In this document: positions 26,078-41,731 of the stretch, piece after piece
How the letters are laid out: each line of letters begins with the position of its first letter
Position numbering within the stretch: position 1 is the stretch's first letter
NCBI GenBank assembly: GCA_033002965.1
Contig: JAURVB010014889.1
Location: forward strand, 62,001-126,000
Reading direction: 5' to 3'
DNA from: Piper betle
Lineage: Eukaryota > Streptophyta > Magnoliopsida > Piperales > Piperaceae
Length of the DNA stretch: 64,000 nt
Program-made: the position numbers and the translations under genes
Notes under the pieces: generated by a model
What the model was told of the DNA's origin: nothing
Seen by the model: the letters and a program-made list of their open reading frames with translations, nothing else
Database searches by the model: none

Positions 26078-29000
26078 TGTAAAACCCACGATTCGAGTTA
26101 GGGGTTTTATATTTAGAACCGGTCGGGTCGACCGTTATTTTTTTCGAGTTGAGTCAGTTTCAGGACACGTGTACCGAGCCAATGCCAGTCGCGTGTATGA
26201 GCTATGAGGGTCATGCGTACCCAAGTATATGATGATAACGTCATGAACACAGCAGAACAGAATGAGTTATCAGATATATGAGAGTATGCCAGTCATTTTT
26301 TTATTTTTTATTTTTATATATAGTGGATCGTAGAATTAGTATTAGGCCGTTTACCGCGTTAGGACGCGTTCGGGCAGTTTGGGTGGGTTGATAGTTCTAG
26401 AGCATACCATTATAAATTTTTTGGTGTTGTTTGATTTTAGGGGATTTTTCCCAATTTTTATGAATTTTTTAGGATTTAATACGAGTTAGTTATGATACTT
26501 GACTCGAGACGGAGGCGAGTCAAGTATTATTTACGAGTTTGCCACCCAACTAATTTTTCACCCCGACTTTTCTCCCCCACGCCCAAACCCTCGCCGCGCC
26601 GCCCCTGTTCGCGCGCCACCGCCGCCACCGCCGGCGCCGCCTGGCCGCCGATCGACGCCGCCTAGCCCGGCCACGGCGTCGCCCTGCTCGCCCCGACCAG
26701 GTCCGGCCCCCATCGGACCGCCGCTGTAACACCCCAAATCCGGTTCACGCTCGTGAACCGAACCGGCATGTTACAGGGCCCCGGTTAGGTTGGCTAACCC
26801 GAACCTAACTCATACGGATCCAATCTCGGCGTCTTAAGATGTAGATACGACTTGTCATGCATGGATAAATTCATAAAACCCTAACATGATACTACATGGA
26901 TGACATGCAACCTAAACTTCACACCAACACAATTACAATCAAAATTAGTAAAAATTATAAAATAAAAGGGACAGAATTTCCCCTAAAAATGTAATTAGGG
27001 GCCACCCTGTCAAAATACATATATACCAAATATATATACATATATCAACAATTTCATTCACACATAATCTAATCTACTTATATTCATCATGCTCTGAACT
27101 TCTGGGTCTCTAACCCATCACACTTCTTGCTGCGCTACTCTGATCATTTCATTTCATATCATTATCATGCCTCAAACATTTAATCATAGCATTTGTATAA
27201 AATAACATCATAACAAAATATTAAACATTCAATCACCCAACATGTGTGTGCACAAGACCTCATTGCTCCTCCGTCCAAGCTGGCTCATCCATCTCGTGCT
27301 TATCACCTACATATATATAAGAAAAACGTCAGTAACAAGCGTTACTGGTCCGGAAAATAAAATAACTATAACAAACTGGCTATGAGAGCAAACTCTCATC
27401 TGAAAGAAAACCATATACTTCCTCAAGAACACTCTGAAGGGCACTACTGAGGAGCCACTGGGCTGCAGACCCGGTAGCATCCCGAACTTACTGCTGCTGG
27501 TACTGTGCTACTCTCAGCACTTCTTTTTCAGTACTTCTCGTGAAACTTTATCCTAAGCCCTCTCCTTACCTCCATATTTCTCCTGGCCTTGAGCACGAAG
27601 GCCGAGTACTCTCAGGCAGTCGCCTTTAGTACCCTTTGAACCACAAGTCCGGACATGCGCTGTACTAAACAGTACCCGTAAACCTCCACGTTCTCCGGGT
27701 GTGAGGAACTCAAACGCGGAGTTGTCAGGATCCCTCGGGAATGGAACAGTCCGCTGGCACTAATCCAGAGCCCGCTTTGACTGTCACGGCATCCTCTGCA
27801 TGGTACGTGCAGTCGGTTTCTCCATCTCTCGTCTCACTGAAAACTCGATAAAACTAGTATATATAGGCCTGGGAAGGGATTCATATAATAGGCCCGAAGG
27901 CAACTTGTGGTGGATCTTGTTTTCGAAATCATCCTCGAGGGATCTCATCCTCGAGGGGTTATTAATCCGGAAATATTCGATTAAATGGCCCGAGTTAAGT
28001 GGGATCCGATAAAACGCCACTTAACCCGCCCTGCAATAATAAAATAAACATACAATGGAAGAGCGTAAAACAAGACGAGTCCTAAACGGACCTGGTAGAA
28101 GCTCCAAGCGTGTCATCGCGCCTAGGCGGCGAGCTCCTACTTCGTACCTACACATCAAAACTAAATACTAACGCCCGCTAACTAAATGATGCATCAAACT
28201 CAATAACATCACACACAACACCATCATCATACATCACAATGACCAATCAAATAATCATAAAAGTAAATAATCCTAACTCGTCCTATTCATACCAATTTTA
28301 CTGTGTTTTTCTAAGTTATCTCATGATCACTTATCATGCTCCAACTCATTCTATCTCATTAGCTCACTTACTATTCAATTACAATTCCTCAAATCATACA
28401 ATCATTACTTCATCAGAAATTAGGCACTATCATGATAAATAATCGGTCCATGCTATCATGCTATGCTAATAATCATCAATTTAAATAATCAAATTGGAGG
28501 TAATTATACCTCTCGTCGTCGACAATCGGCGACGGCTAGGGTTCCGTCGCGCGTCTCGGAGCTCAAATTCGGCGCTCATCGGCGTCCGAAGCTCGATCGG
28601 GCTCCACTGGGTGAGCCCCGCGGAAGATCCGGTGAATTCCGGGGAATCCCAGAAATTCCGATTTTCCGGCGGTTTTCCGGCGACTTCCGGTGGTTTTCCG
28701 GCGACAATCGCCGGCAGCGTCTACTGGTCGGAAAGGGGTCGTGTTGGGTACCCTCGGAACCGGCTCGGCGAGCCCGACTCATCTATGACCTCAGCGTGGC
28801 CAATGGAGGCGGCGGCTCGCCGGAAAACGGCAAAAACAGAGCCGGCGGCGATGGGTCGCTAGATCCGGCCGGCCACGGTGGCGACGGCCTCCGTTCCGGT
28901 CGGGAAAGGCAGCTGAGGGGTCGAGGACGACGAGCCGACCACTTGATCGTGGTGGCGGCGGTCGGCGGCGGCGCGATCGGCGACGCAAGCGTTGCGTCAC

Positions 29001-32000
29001 CGCGGTGGTTCCTCGCGTCGCGGCGGCCAGTTCGTGGCCGGGCCTGGTCGGGGCGAGCGAGGCGGCGACGCGCGTGGCCGGGCTGGGCGGCGTCGATCGA
29101 CGGCCAGGCGGCGTCGGCCGTGGCGGCGGTGGCGCGCGAACAGGGGCGGCGCGGCGGCTAGGGTTTGGGCGTGGGGGAGGAAGGGTCGGGGGTGGAGAAG
29201 GAAGGTTGGGTGGCAATCTTGTAATTAAGACTTGACTCGTCTCCGGCTCGAGTCAAGTATAATAACTAAGTCATATTAAATCCTAAAAAAATTCATAAAA
29301 ATCGGGAAAAATCCCGTAAAATCAAACAACACACAAAAAAAATTATAATGATATGCTCTATGACTAATAACCCACCCAAACTGCCCGAACGCATCCTAAC
29401 GCGGTAACGGCCTAATACTAATTCTACGATCCAATATATATATAAATAATTAAAAAAATGACTGGCATACTCTCATATACCTGATAACTCATTCTGTTCT
29501 GCTGTGTTCATGACGTTATCATCATATACTTGGGTACGCATGACCCTCATAGCTCATACACGCGACTGGCATCGGCTCGGTACACGTGTCCTGAAACTGA
29601 CTCAACTCGAAAAAATAACGGTCGAACCGACCGGTTCTGAATATAAAACCCTGACTCGAATCATGGGTTTTACAGCCGCGACGCGAGGAAACCACGCCGC
29701 GACGCCGCGGCCGCATTGCGGTCGCGTCGCCGATTCCGCCGCCGGCGAGCATCGCCACCACGATCGAGGTGGTCGCCTCGACGCACCGTCGACCCCCCAG
29801 CTGACGCTTCCCCGACCGGAGCGGAGGCCGTTGCCGCCGTGGCCGGCCGGATCTAGCAACCACCACGGCCGGCCTCTGTTTTGCCGTTTTCCGGCGAGCC
29901 GCCGCCTCCATTGGCCACACTGAGGTCATAGATGAGTCGGGCTCGCCGAGCCGGTTCCGAGGGTACCCAACACGACCCCTTTCCGACCAGTAGACGCCGC
30001 CGGCGATTGTCGTCGGAAAACCACCGGAAGCCGCCGGAAAACCGCCAGTAGCTGTCGGAAAACCGCCGGAAAATCGGAATTTCTGGAATTCGCTGGAATT
30101 CACCGGATCTTCCGCGGGGCTCACCCAGTGGAGCCCGATCGAGCTTCGGACGCCGATGAGCGCCGAATTTGAGCTCCGAGATGCGCGACGGAACCCTAGC
30201 CGTCGCCGATTGCCGACGACGTGAGGTATAATTACCTCCGAGTGATTTATTTAAGATGGATGATGATTGTTAGTACAGCATGCTAGGGTTGGTTTATTGA
30301 TATGATTAATACTTAATTATGGATGAAACGATGAGTCGCATGATGTGATTAATGACTAATTAGGGATAAAATGATAAGTTACATGCATGATTTGAATGGA
30401 TGAATGTAGGTGATCTAATGAGATAGATCGAGTTGGATCATGATAATGGATCACGACAGAAGTTAGAAAAACGTAATAAAATTAGTATGAATAGGATGAG
30501 TTAGGATTAATTAATTTTTATGATTTTCTGATTGTTATGTTGATGGATGCTTGCATTGTGATTTTGATGTTATTGAGTTTGATGCATCATTTAGTTAGCG
30601 GGCGTTAGTATTTAGTTTTGATGTGTAGGTACGGAGTAGGAGCTCGCCGCCTAGGCGCGATGACACGCTTGGAGCTTCTACCAGGTCCGTTTAGGACTCG
30701 TCTTGTTTTACGCTTTTCTATTGTATGTTTATGTTATTATTTGCAGGACGGGTTAAGTGGCGTTTTATTGGATCCCACTTAACTCGGGCCATTTAACCGA
30801 ATATTTTCCGGATTAATAACCCCTCGAGGATGAGATCCCTCGAGGATGATTTCGAAAACAAGATCCACCACAAGTTGCCTTCGGGCCTATTATATGAATC
30901 CCTTCCCAGGCCTATATATATATGTTTTATCGAGTTTTCAGTGAGACGAGAGATGGAGAAATCGACTGCACGTACCATGCAGAGGATGCCGTGACAGTCA
31001 AAGCGGGCTCTGGATTAGTGCCAGCGGACTGTTCCATTCCCGAGGGATCCTGACAACTCCGCGTTTGAGTTCCTCACACCCGGAGAACGTGGAGGTTTAC
31101 GGGTACTGTTTAGTACAGCGCATGTCCGGACTTGTGGTTCAAAGGGTACTAAAGGCGACTGCCTGAGAGTACTCGGCCTTCGTGCTCAAGGCCAGGAGAG
31201 ATATGGAGGTACGGAGAGGGCTTAGGATAAAGTTTCACGAGAAGTACTGAAAAAGAAGTGCTGAGAGTAGCACAGTACCAGCAAGCAGTAAGTTCGGGAT
31301 GCTACCGGGTCTGCAGCCCAGTGGCTCCTCAGTAGTGCCCTTCAGAGTGTTCTTGAGGAAGTATATGGTTTTCTTTCAGATGAGAGTTTGCTCTCATAGC
31401 CAGTTTGTTATAGATATTTTATTTTCCGGACCAGTAACGCTTGTTACTGACGTTTTTCTTATATATATGTAGGTGATAAGCACGAGATGGACGGGCCGGC
31501 CAGGACGGAGGAGCAATGAGGTCTTGTGCACACACATGTTAGATTTCTGAATGTTTAATATTGTATTATTATGTTATTATTTTGTGAATGCTATGATTAA
31601 ATGTTTGAGGCATGATAGGATATGATTAAATGAAATGAGATGATGCTAAGACATGATGATAAGAGGTGAGATGTGATCAGAGTGGGCAGCAGAAGTGTGG
31701 CCCAAGTCCTATGATGAATATACAGTATATTAAATTATGTGTGATTAAAATTGTTGATATATGTATATATATTGGTATGTATTGTTTTGACAGGGTAGAC
31801 CCTAATTGCACTTTTAGGGGAGACTCTGTCAGTTTTACTTTAGAATTTTCATCGATTTTGCTCGTGATTGTGTTGGCGTGAAATTTAATTTGCATGTCAT
31901 TCATGTAGTACCATGTTAGGATTTTGCACATTTATTCATTCATGATGGATCGTATCTTCATCTTAAGACGCCGAGATTGGATCCGCATGAGTTAGGTTCG

Positions 32001-32074
32001 GGTTAGCGGACCTAACCGGGGCCTGTAACATGCCGGTTCGGTTCATGAGCGTGGACCGGATTTGGGGTGTTACA
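26078..32074 (-). mobile_element. Element B: solo-LTR-like element, minus orientation, split by element A
   Basis: On the minus strand it begins TGTAACACCCCAAATCCGG at 32074 and ends GGGTTTTACA at 26078. A perfect 5-bp duplication TAGTC flanks it (26073-26077 and 32075-32079). TG...CA ends and a 5-bp duplication point to an LTR retrotransposon; the terminal 10 bases are inverted with one mismatch. Without element A and one of its flanks, B is about 3,042 bp, nearly the length of A (2,950). No gag, protease, reverse transcriptase or integrase motif is seen, so a solo LTR is the simplest reading. Long LTRs of this kind occur in plant Ty3/gypsy chromoviruses; that assignment is an inference. ORFs in its GC-rich part are low-complexity. 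Confidence 0.88.
26725..29674 (+). mobile_element. Element A: related solo-LTR-like element nested in B, plus orientation
   Basis: It starts TGTAACACCCCAAATCCGG at 26725 and ends GGGTTTTACA at 29674, with a perfect 5-bp duplication GCCGC at 26720-26724 and 29675-29679. Its sequence matches B across the full length in the opposite direction. For example, the CTCGAGGATGAGATCCCTCG region at 30820-30845 has its inverse at 27930-27955. The GC-rich block at 28500-29170 matches the inverse of 26560-26720 joined to 29680-30230. No internal coding domains are visible. Insertion into B of a close relative in inverse orientation makes arms of about 2.4 kb. Confidence 0.9.
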
Positions 32075-32079
32075 TAGTC

Positions 32080-32340
32080 AAATTTTTATTATGAAACTAC
32101 CCCGCAACTATACGCATTTCTTTTCCCCCAACCTTCTCCCTTATTTTGCAGTGCCACCCCACCACTAACAACCTCGCCATAGGCCACCCGCTACCAGCCA
32201 ACAATGCCGCTGCCAATGTTGCCGTCACCTCACAACCGTCACCTGCACCACCGCCAACATCACTTGCATCGCCGCTGTCACCTACACCACTGTGCAGAGA
32301 AGGGGAAGGAGCAGTCCAGGCTGATGTCGCGCTCTAGGCC
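32080..32340. repeat. Right arm of the palindromic array
   Basis: Directly after the TAGTC duplication the array unit continues (AAATTTTTATTATGAAACTA, CCCCGCAACTA, GCATTTCTTTTCCCCC). It then runs into AACCTTCTCCCTTATTTTGC and GTGCCACCCCACCACTAACA, which mirror 25300-25390. So the array existed before element B inserted. Confidence 0.75.
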
Positions 32341-34012
32341 AAAATCGGAAGGGCCGAGGAAGACGCTGGTATGGAGGAGGCCAGGGCAACAGATGGCAGG
32401 AAAGAGCTCGGTCGAGTGGCAAAATCAGGGCGGTACGGGTGTGGGGGGGAGCGACAGAGAAGGGGTGAGGGGAGCAACGGGAAGGGGCAAGGAGAATGGC
32501 GGGAAGCCGGGGGGTATACGGGGGTGGGGTGGTGGCCGTTGGATTCGGTGCGCTGCCAAATGCGGCCAGCACACAGAAGTGATCCAATATATATATGCAT
32601 ATATACATACACACATATAGTATATCCTATATATATATATAAAATTTTGGTTTAGGATATATTTTTTATAATTTTTTTTACCTGTTTCCATGCCAACCAA
32701 AGAGATTGGTGGGCAAAATTCATGTAAATAAGCTAGAGACCTAATTTGACAAAGAATTAAGAAACGAAAAGGGAAGAGTACCACCACCAATTTTGACGCT
32801 TCATCTGAGAGAATATGCCAGCTTCCCACACAGGCCGTCACGAAAAGCTCCCAGGAAGCATACAAACCCACAGTTCAGAGCATTCATTCCAGCATGTTGT
32901 CCACTAGCAAAAACATTGTCCTTTGCGATATAGGCAACGTTTTGGATCTTGGTCTTCAATGCTTATCAGTGGCAGGCTCCGAGGAATGTCCGTAACATAG
33001 TCCGACGTGGTCGCGACTTGACAAAAGCTCGATTTCGTGCTATTCCCACCTTTTTTTAAGTTTAAAAAGCTTCGCTTGACTCAATTGTGACCCAAAGCGC
33101 ATTACTTTATACATGTAAAAACATTTAAAATATTTATTTTAATATTCTTGATCAAAATATATCTAATAAAGCGAGAAGCAGGATTTTAAAATGCTATCTC
33201 ATACACGAAATTCTAACGTATAAATGTTTTATTTGATGATATCACGAGAAACCGAGATTTGATTTTTAAAATTAATTTTTATGTGAATTTAGACTAGATG
33301 AAAGTGCCAATAAAATAAAATAAAAATATGGCTCAGGCTGGAGCAAGTTTGAATCTCAGTGGGCTCAGTTTAAACTCAAAGAAATAAAATTTGTTGAGTT
33401 TGACAGGAAAAAACTCAGCCCAACACACTCATAGTCATGCGTACAAACTTGGTCTATACCACTAAACTCGGGATAAATTTTACGCAAACCATGTATGTAT
33501 CACAGCAGTAATTTAACAACCCAAAACTTGAAAATTATCTTCAAATAACTTTATTCTAAGTTTTAAAATTACAAACTAAGTTACATTGGCTTGGCATGTT
33601 CCCTAGCTTTAGAATCACCATATGTAGAGACTTGGATCAATGCATGGTCTCCTATCTTTTTATTTGGTGGAAAGAACAATATCTATTGAGAGAAGAAACA
33701 TCTGCACATCCTACATGCCTGATGCCTGATACATCGATCTCATTAAATTATTAAATTTAAGTTTTTTAGATGAATATCATTTTACTTCTTATAATTCTAT
33801 TAGCTAATCTGTTGAGACATTAAAAATTTTATGGAATTAGAGACATTGGCAGTTGGCCTGACAATTTAAACATTTATACACAACATTCCTTATATTCCAC
33901 GGCAAGAAGGGTGACAATGACATGATGAAGCGCACCTTACGTTTTCCAATCGAACCCATAAAAACCCAGAGAAAATGATGAATGTTCCATGAATAGTAGC
34001 TGGACTCTCCTA
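32341..34012. other. Spacer with a short open minus-strand segment of unknown origin
   Basis: Mostly noncoding, with an AT microsatellite near 32585-32645. On the minus strand, 32956-32801 reads 51 open codons of protein-like composition (for example ASGQHAGMNALNCGF then FRDGLCGKLAYSLR) ending in TGA. I do not recognise it; it may be an exon remnant. Nothing else is supported to 34012. Confidence 0.3.
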
Positions 34013-36454
<2,442 letters not shown>

Positions 36455-36829
36455 CTGCCATTAGACGGAAACAGAGTGCATAAACTTCTTATCAGAGCCC
36501 AATACTTCCATGTTTCAGTTCAGAACTTCAGCCTAACTATAAATTTAAATCAAAACTATTCATGATAGTATATATGCAAAATAACATTTATTCAATAGTT
36601 TTATCTAACGAGTCTGAATGATAGCCACTGAAAATCCATTGAAACCCAAATGTTTCTAACAATTCTAGCATTAAAACAGATTTTTTTTTCTGTGAGAATC
36701 GCAATTCAATGTCTACTCCTGTAAATATGAGAGCCTATTGGAGAAAGAACAGTCTTTTTTAATTGAAATCTGTATTCCCTTCAAGGAAAACCAACCTTCT
36801 TCTCCCACACAGATACAGGATTTAAGGTT

Positions 36830-38060
36830 ATCATCCCAGACCAAGCTCCTGCTCTGCTTGGCTCTCGGTTCCCCTCCACGTTCCTTCTTCTGCCCTCTGC
36901 AATAAAATTTCAATCACTGTTGCACTTGCACCAATATGGGAAACAACACGGCATAGAGTACAAGTTAGGACTATAATATTTATATGCTTTGCTACTAGCG
37001 CATGTTTAAATTCTTAACATGAAATATACACAGAGAAATACTTAAACATGGTTGAAACCAGTTTACACACAGGCCAGAAAAACAAAATGGGTTTATACTC
37101 CTCGGCAATCCACATTTTTCTACTCTCTCAGAAAAAATTTTATCACTGCTTCACCATTTGTGTGAAAGCAACTCATTTTAGAGTCCAATTAAGAACTTCC
37201 TGCCTGTTCTGCCAAATAATAATAAAATTCTCAACCTATCGCATAGCAAAATGCTCATTCATGCTTGAAACTCGTTTATGCCCAAGTAAATAGAACAATA
37301 ATGGGAAAATAGTGATTGCAGATGACAAAGGATCGGACTCCTCTTCTGCTTGGTTCTCATTTCTCCCCACCTTCCTTCTTCTGCCTTCTTAAATAAAATT
37401 TCACCCACTGTTTCACCAACTGTGAGAAAGCAATGCATTTTTGGAGTCCGATTAACTAATAGATAATGTTTAAATTCGTAACGTAAAATGTGGCATATAA
37501 AAATGCTTATTCATAGTCAAAACCAGTTTATGCACAAGTCAAGAAAACAATACAGGTCTATAGGAATCGAAAACAAAACAAGGGATGGCTCTTGATCTCC
37601 TCCACTTTCCTTCTATTTTCATCTTCAACAAAATTACAATCACTGGTCCACCAACTGTGCAAAAATCAACACGGTTTATGGTCCAAAATGCTACTAGCTA
37701 ATAATCAGATTCTTAAACTAAAAGCTGCATTGAGAATCCTAATCCATCCTCGATACCAGTTTCCGCGCTAGCAAAGATAACAAAATGGATTAAAACTTAA
37801 TTGAAATGGCAGACGAAAGTTCTTGAACATTGATCTCAAATCAACACGGGTGGGTCCAATAGCTAGTAACCGGCTAAATTCTTCAACATACAGCATCGCG
37901 TATTCTTATTTTTCTCTATTCCAAATTATCTTAATCACTCTTGTCACCAATTTTCGAAACTAACAAGTAACTAATTTTTCAAGGACGAGCATCGTATAGA
38001 GAAATGATCATTTGTGCTCAAAACCAGATACTGCACAAAAACAAAGGTGAGTGTGTAGCC
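36830..38060. repeat. About five diverged copies of a ~240-bp tandem repeat
   Basis: A shared core, (C/T)AAAACCAGTTTATGCACAAG in its best form, recurs at roughly 37050, 37260, 37510, 37750 and 38010. Each time it is preceded by TTCTTAACATGAAA-like text and followed by a pyrimidine-rich CCTTCCTTCTTCTGCC and AATAAAATTTCACTCACTG. The period drifts from about 210 to 270 bp. The block lies upstream of the release-factor pseudogene, perhaps in its first intron. Confidence 0.7.
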
Positions 38061-41000
38061 ATGGAAGCAAGTCTACGTTTTATAGTCGGGAGCTAAGAAA
38101 GCTGATGCGGTTGGGAAGTGTTATACCGCCATGCAGACAAGTCACGTGGGTTTTGATGTGGTTAGGGTGCAGATGCGAGCTGCGCCATGATGGCGGACGC
38201 GAAGGTTTCTACGGCGGCGAGGGGGAAGCGCTGGAGGTGGGGGAGAGGAGTGGGAAGATTAAGACTCTAGAGAGGCGATGTGAACGAATCGGCGCCGAGT
38301 TTGCAACTCACGAGTCGTCCTTCATCCCACTCATGAGTCTCGGTGGACGAGATGCTTGGCTGTCCTTCGAGGACCCTAGTTGTAAAATCGGCCGATTTTG
38401 AGCGTCCTTGGAGATAATAGAATCATAAGCCGGTCGTTACTGACCGAGTTAGGCATATATCGACCTATGGCCCAATGTTAATGCTTATTTAATTTTAATT
38501 AATAATTATGAATGATATGTGCTCGAGCAATCCTCGACAATTAGAGGTGTGCCGAGTACCGTCAAATCCAATTGGTTAAAATCCTAATAATAAAAATTTT
38601 AATTAATTAATAAGAGATTTTGATTTAAAGAGGAATGAATATCGGATTGTAAATTGTCGGTTTTGGCAATAAAACGATAGGTTTACTTGATTTTTAAATT
38701 ATAATTTAAGTATGAAGATTAATACTTCATTAGTTTTTAAAGCTAATATTATTAATAAAAATTATCAAATATTTCATTTGTATTTTTAAATATTTTTTAT
38801 GAAATATTTATAAAATTTGTTTTGTCTTAACAATACATGATTTAGTTTATTATTATGGATTTAAAATTAAATAGTAAACAGTTAGGTTTGGTTTATAAAT
38901 TTAGTTTAAACGGTGAGATTAGTTTAGATAATGCTTGCCATAAGTGCTCCTCTTAATAATGGCTATTTAATTAGGCCACGCCCCCTCGTAAAATTTAATT
39001 ATTGTTTATTCTTATGGTAAATAAAGATAATAATGAGTTGAGTATGCGAATCATAATTATCATGTCTAGTGTCGAACTAAAAACACGAAACAATAACTTA
39101 TATTTCTTCGGATTAGATCAAAGCCGACAAAACTCTAAAAAGTAATTCCCGAACCAAAACCACCACCCTCCTTTCCCATTTCTATTCAGATTGTCACTTG
39201 AATATTTTTACAAGACAATTATTGATTTTAACTCAATAGTTATTAGTTAATGTAGATATTTATAAAAAATAATTATATATATATATATATATATTAAAAT
39301 AAAAAGTTTGGTTGGGCCGACATTTTTGTAGACAATGGCATGACACATTTAGGGATCCAATTTGAGGGGGCTTAAGAGTGTCGGTGTGTTGTCAAATTAA
39401 TTTCTGTCTTGACTCGGACCACCGGAGCACAATAATCTTCACCAACCATGACACTTCCGTAATTCCGGACAACGACAGTGGCATATTTCACACCCACCTA
39501 TTTACTCTCATATATTGCATGTTTTTTTATTTTCTTAAAAAATGCTTAAGCAGTTGTTTTTATTTTTTCCCAAGCTCATATAAAGTGGTTACTGTAGTAA
39601 TCTATTCAACTTTTCTTTTTTCAGAGGAAAAACTAATTTATCTGCCGCCACATCGAAAACCCCGTTCAGACATAAGCACCTGAAAATTAAATATAAATAA
39701 AGCCCGTATAGATTCCACTATATATATATATATGTACTTGTGCGTTCATATATAATATTTAAAATTCATGCCACACGCCTAAACAAAACAAAAAAAAATC
39801 CATGCCACACCTGTATGGCAATTAGAATACAGTGCCCATCAAAATAATTGGTAGCATATCTAAAGATAATAAAAATATTCAGTTTTTAAATTTTAACTTC
39901 GGATTTAAGTGAAAATTAAGGGAAAAAAATCAGCCACCCTATACTTAATAATACACAATTGACTATTAACAAAGTTAATATTAATAAATAATAAGACCAA
40001 AAGCCATTAGATTTGATTATCTTGGGTCCCCTGGGTAGCCAAATTTGGCTAGCAAGGCCCCTAGCCTTCGAGTGGTTAGGTTTCGTTAGTGATACGATCG
40101 AGGTAGATTGATTTAATATTTTAAATTTTTTTGCTAAATCCAACACCCAAAGATATTATAGATAATTTAATTTTTATCCATTTTATGATAATTAGTTCTT
40201 ATTCTCTCACTACCTAACAACTAGCTAAAGATTTGCATGATGGGTAAGGTATATTTGAAAATTTTAATATATCTATTAAAATTATAAACAACTAATTTTT
40301 AAAAAAATATTATTATGTTATTTTTAATAAAAATATAAATATGTATTTCATTTTAATAATAAATATATTTGTACACATATATTTAAATAATTTTAATTTT
40401 TACAAGTAGAAAATTTTAATAATTAAATATAATTTAATTTTTGATTTTTTGTTTTAATTATAATTGTACTCTAAATTTTTCTTAATAATAAATAACAATA
40501 AATAATCAAACAAATAAATTTTAAAATATTAATTAAGTATGTATTATTAAGTAACAAACTTTAACTCGAGTAGTATAAATATAACTATATTATAATTTAT
40601 TAATATTTTAAAATTCCTAATTTGGGTAAAATTATACTACAAAATTTTAGTAATAAAAAATAATACTAATGATAATATCAAATACAACAATTATTAGTGA
40701 GCACATAAAATAGTCATGGGTCAGAATCAACTACAATATAATATAATAAAGACTAAAATGTGATAAAATTTAAAAAAAATAAATGAATTATTGCAAAACT
40801 ATTAGAGACTTGTGCACTATGCAAAGTATATTTGCAACTCAATAATAATATGTATTAAGAATATATAATTGATTTAATAATATATTATAATATTATTTTT
40901 AAATAAAAAATATAAATATTTAGTTGATTTCAACAAAAGAATACAGGTGTAACACATATTAAAATAATGTTAATTTTTATAAGTAAAAAATTTAAAGATT

Positions 41001-41400
41001 TTTCTTAATAGTAAATAGTAATAAATAAACAAATAAATAAAAATCTATAAAAATTTAAATTAAGTATGTATTATTAAAAAATAATTTGAATTTGAGTACT
41101 ATAATTATAAATACATGAAAATTTATCAATATTTTAAAATTTTAATTTGAGCAGAATTATAATTAGACTGGCTAATCAATGAATAATAATAATAATAATT
41201 TTAAATTAAGTAAGTACTAATATTCCTATAAAACCAACCAGCGTGAGATCAGAATTAACCATAACAAAAAAAAAAAAAACTGCTTATCATAATATAAGGA
41301 GGGGGTTTGGATAAAAAAAAAAAGGTGGTGATTTTAAAAAATATCGCTTGTTTAGTAAAAAGCTTATAATAAATAAACAAGATTAGACTGGACACGGAAG
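38061..41400. other. Intergenic spacer, AT-rich, with duplicated repeat
   Basis: 38050-38400 has higher GC and may be the former 5' exon/promoter of the release factor, but the minus-strand frame closes soon after an ATG. The rest is AT-rich. Two similar blocks, about 40230-40740 and 40800-41280, are direct repeats of one another and resemble 5091-5460. No gene is recognised. Confidence 0.45.
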
Positions 41401-41731
41401 TCCATAAAAGAATTCTCCAACGAAGTGGGCGCGTCCGTGTGTGCTAATAAACTAATAAAGAATCCGCTGAAAGGCAAAGACTGGGGGTTTGGCGGGCATA
41501 GAGAAAAAAACCGAAACAAACCGACGAGCCCCAAGAGTGGAGGGCCCGATTCGAAGATCGTCCAAACGCTGTGCCGATCCGACCTCCTCCTTCACCCACC
41601 CCCTTCCCACCTCCACCGCCGTCGCCGCCGATCGGAGCATCCGTCTTACCACGCCGAGTAGGAAGGTAAGATAAGTCGGAGAACTGAATCGAGGAGTGCC
41701 AGCTCCGCCGTCAGAAGAGCAGCTGCCGGCG

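Noticed and set aside
28463..29235. Several long overlapping open frames on both strands in GC-rich DNA
   Set aside because: They lie inside the LTR-like elements, are low-complexity Arg/Ala/Gly/Pro, and open frames in GC-rich DNA are expected by chance.
26078..32074. A full LTR retrotransposon with coding domains, or a terminal-inverted-repeat DNA transposon
   Set aside because: No gag/pol motif was found, and the 5-bp duplications with TG...CA ends favour solo LTRs.
32146..32655. Open frames near the right arm of the palindromic array
   Set aside because: Repeat-derived, biased composition, no motif.
38051..38401. Plus-strand open frame of 116 codons as a gene
   Set aside because: No family resemblance; more likely the antisense of a lost 5' exon or promoter of the release-factor gene.
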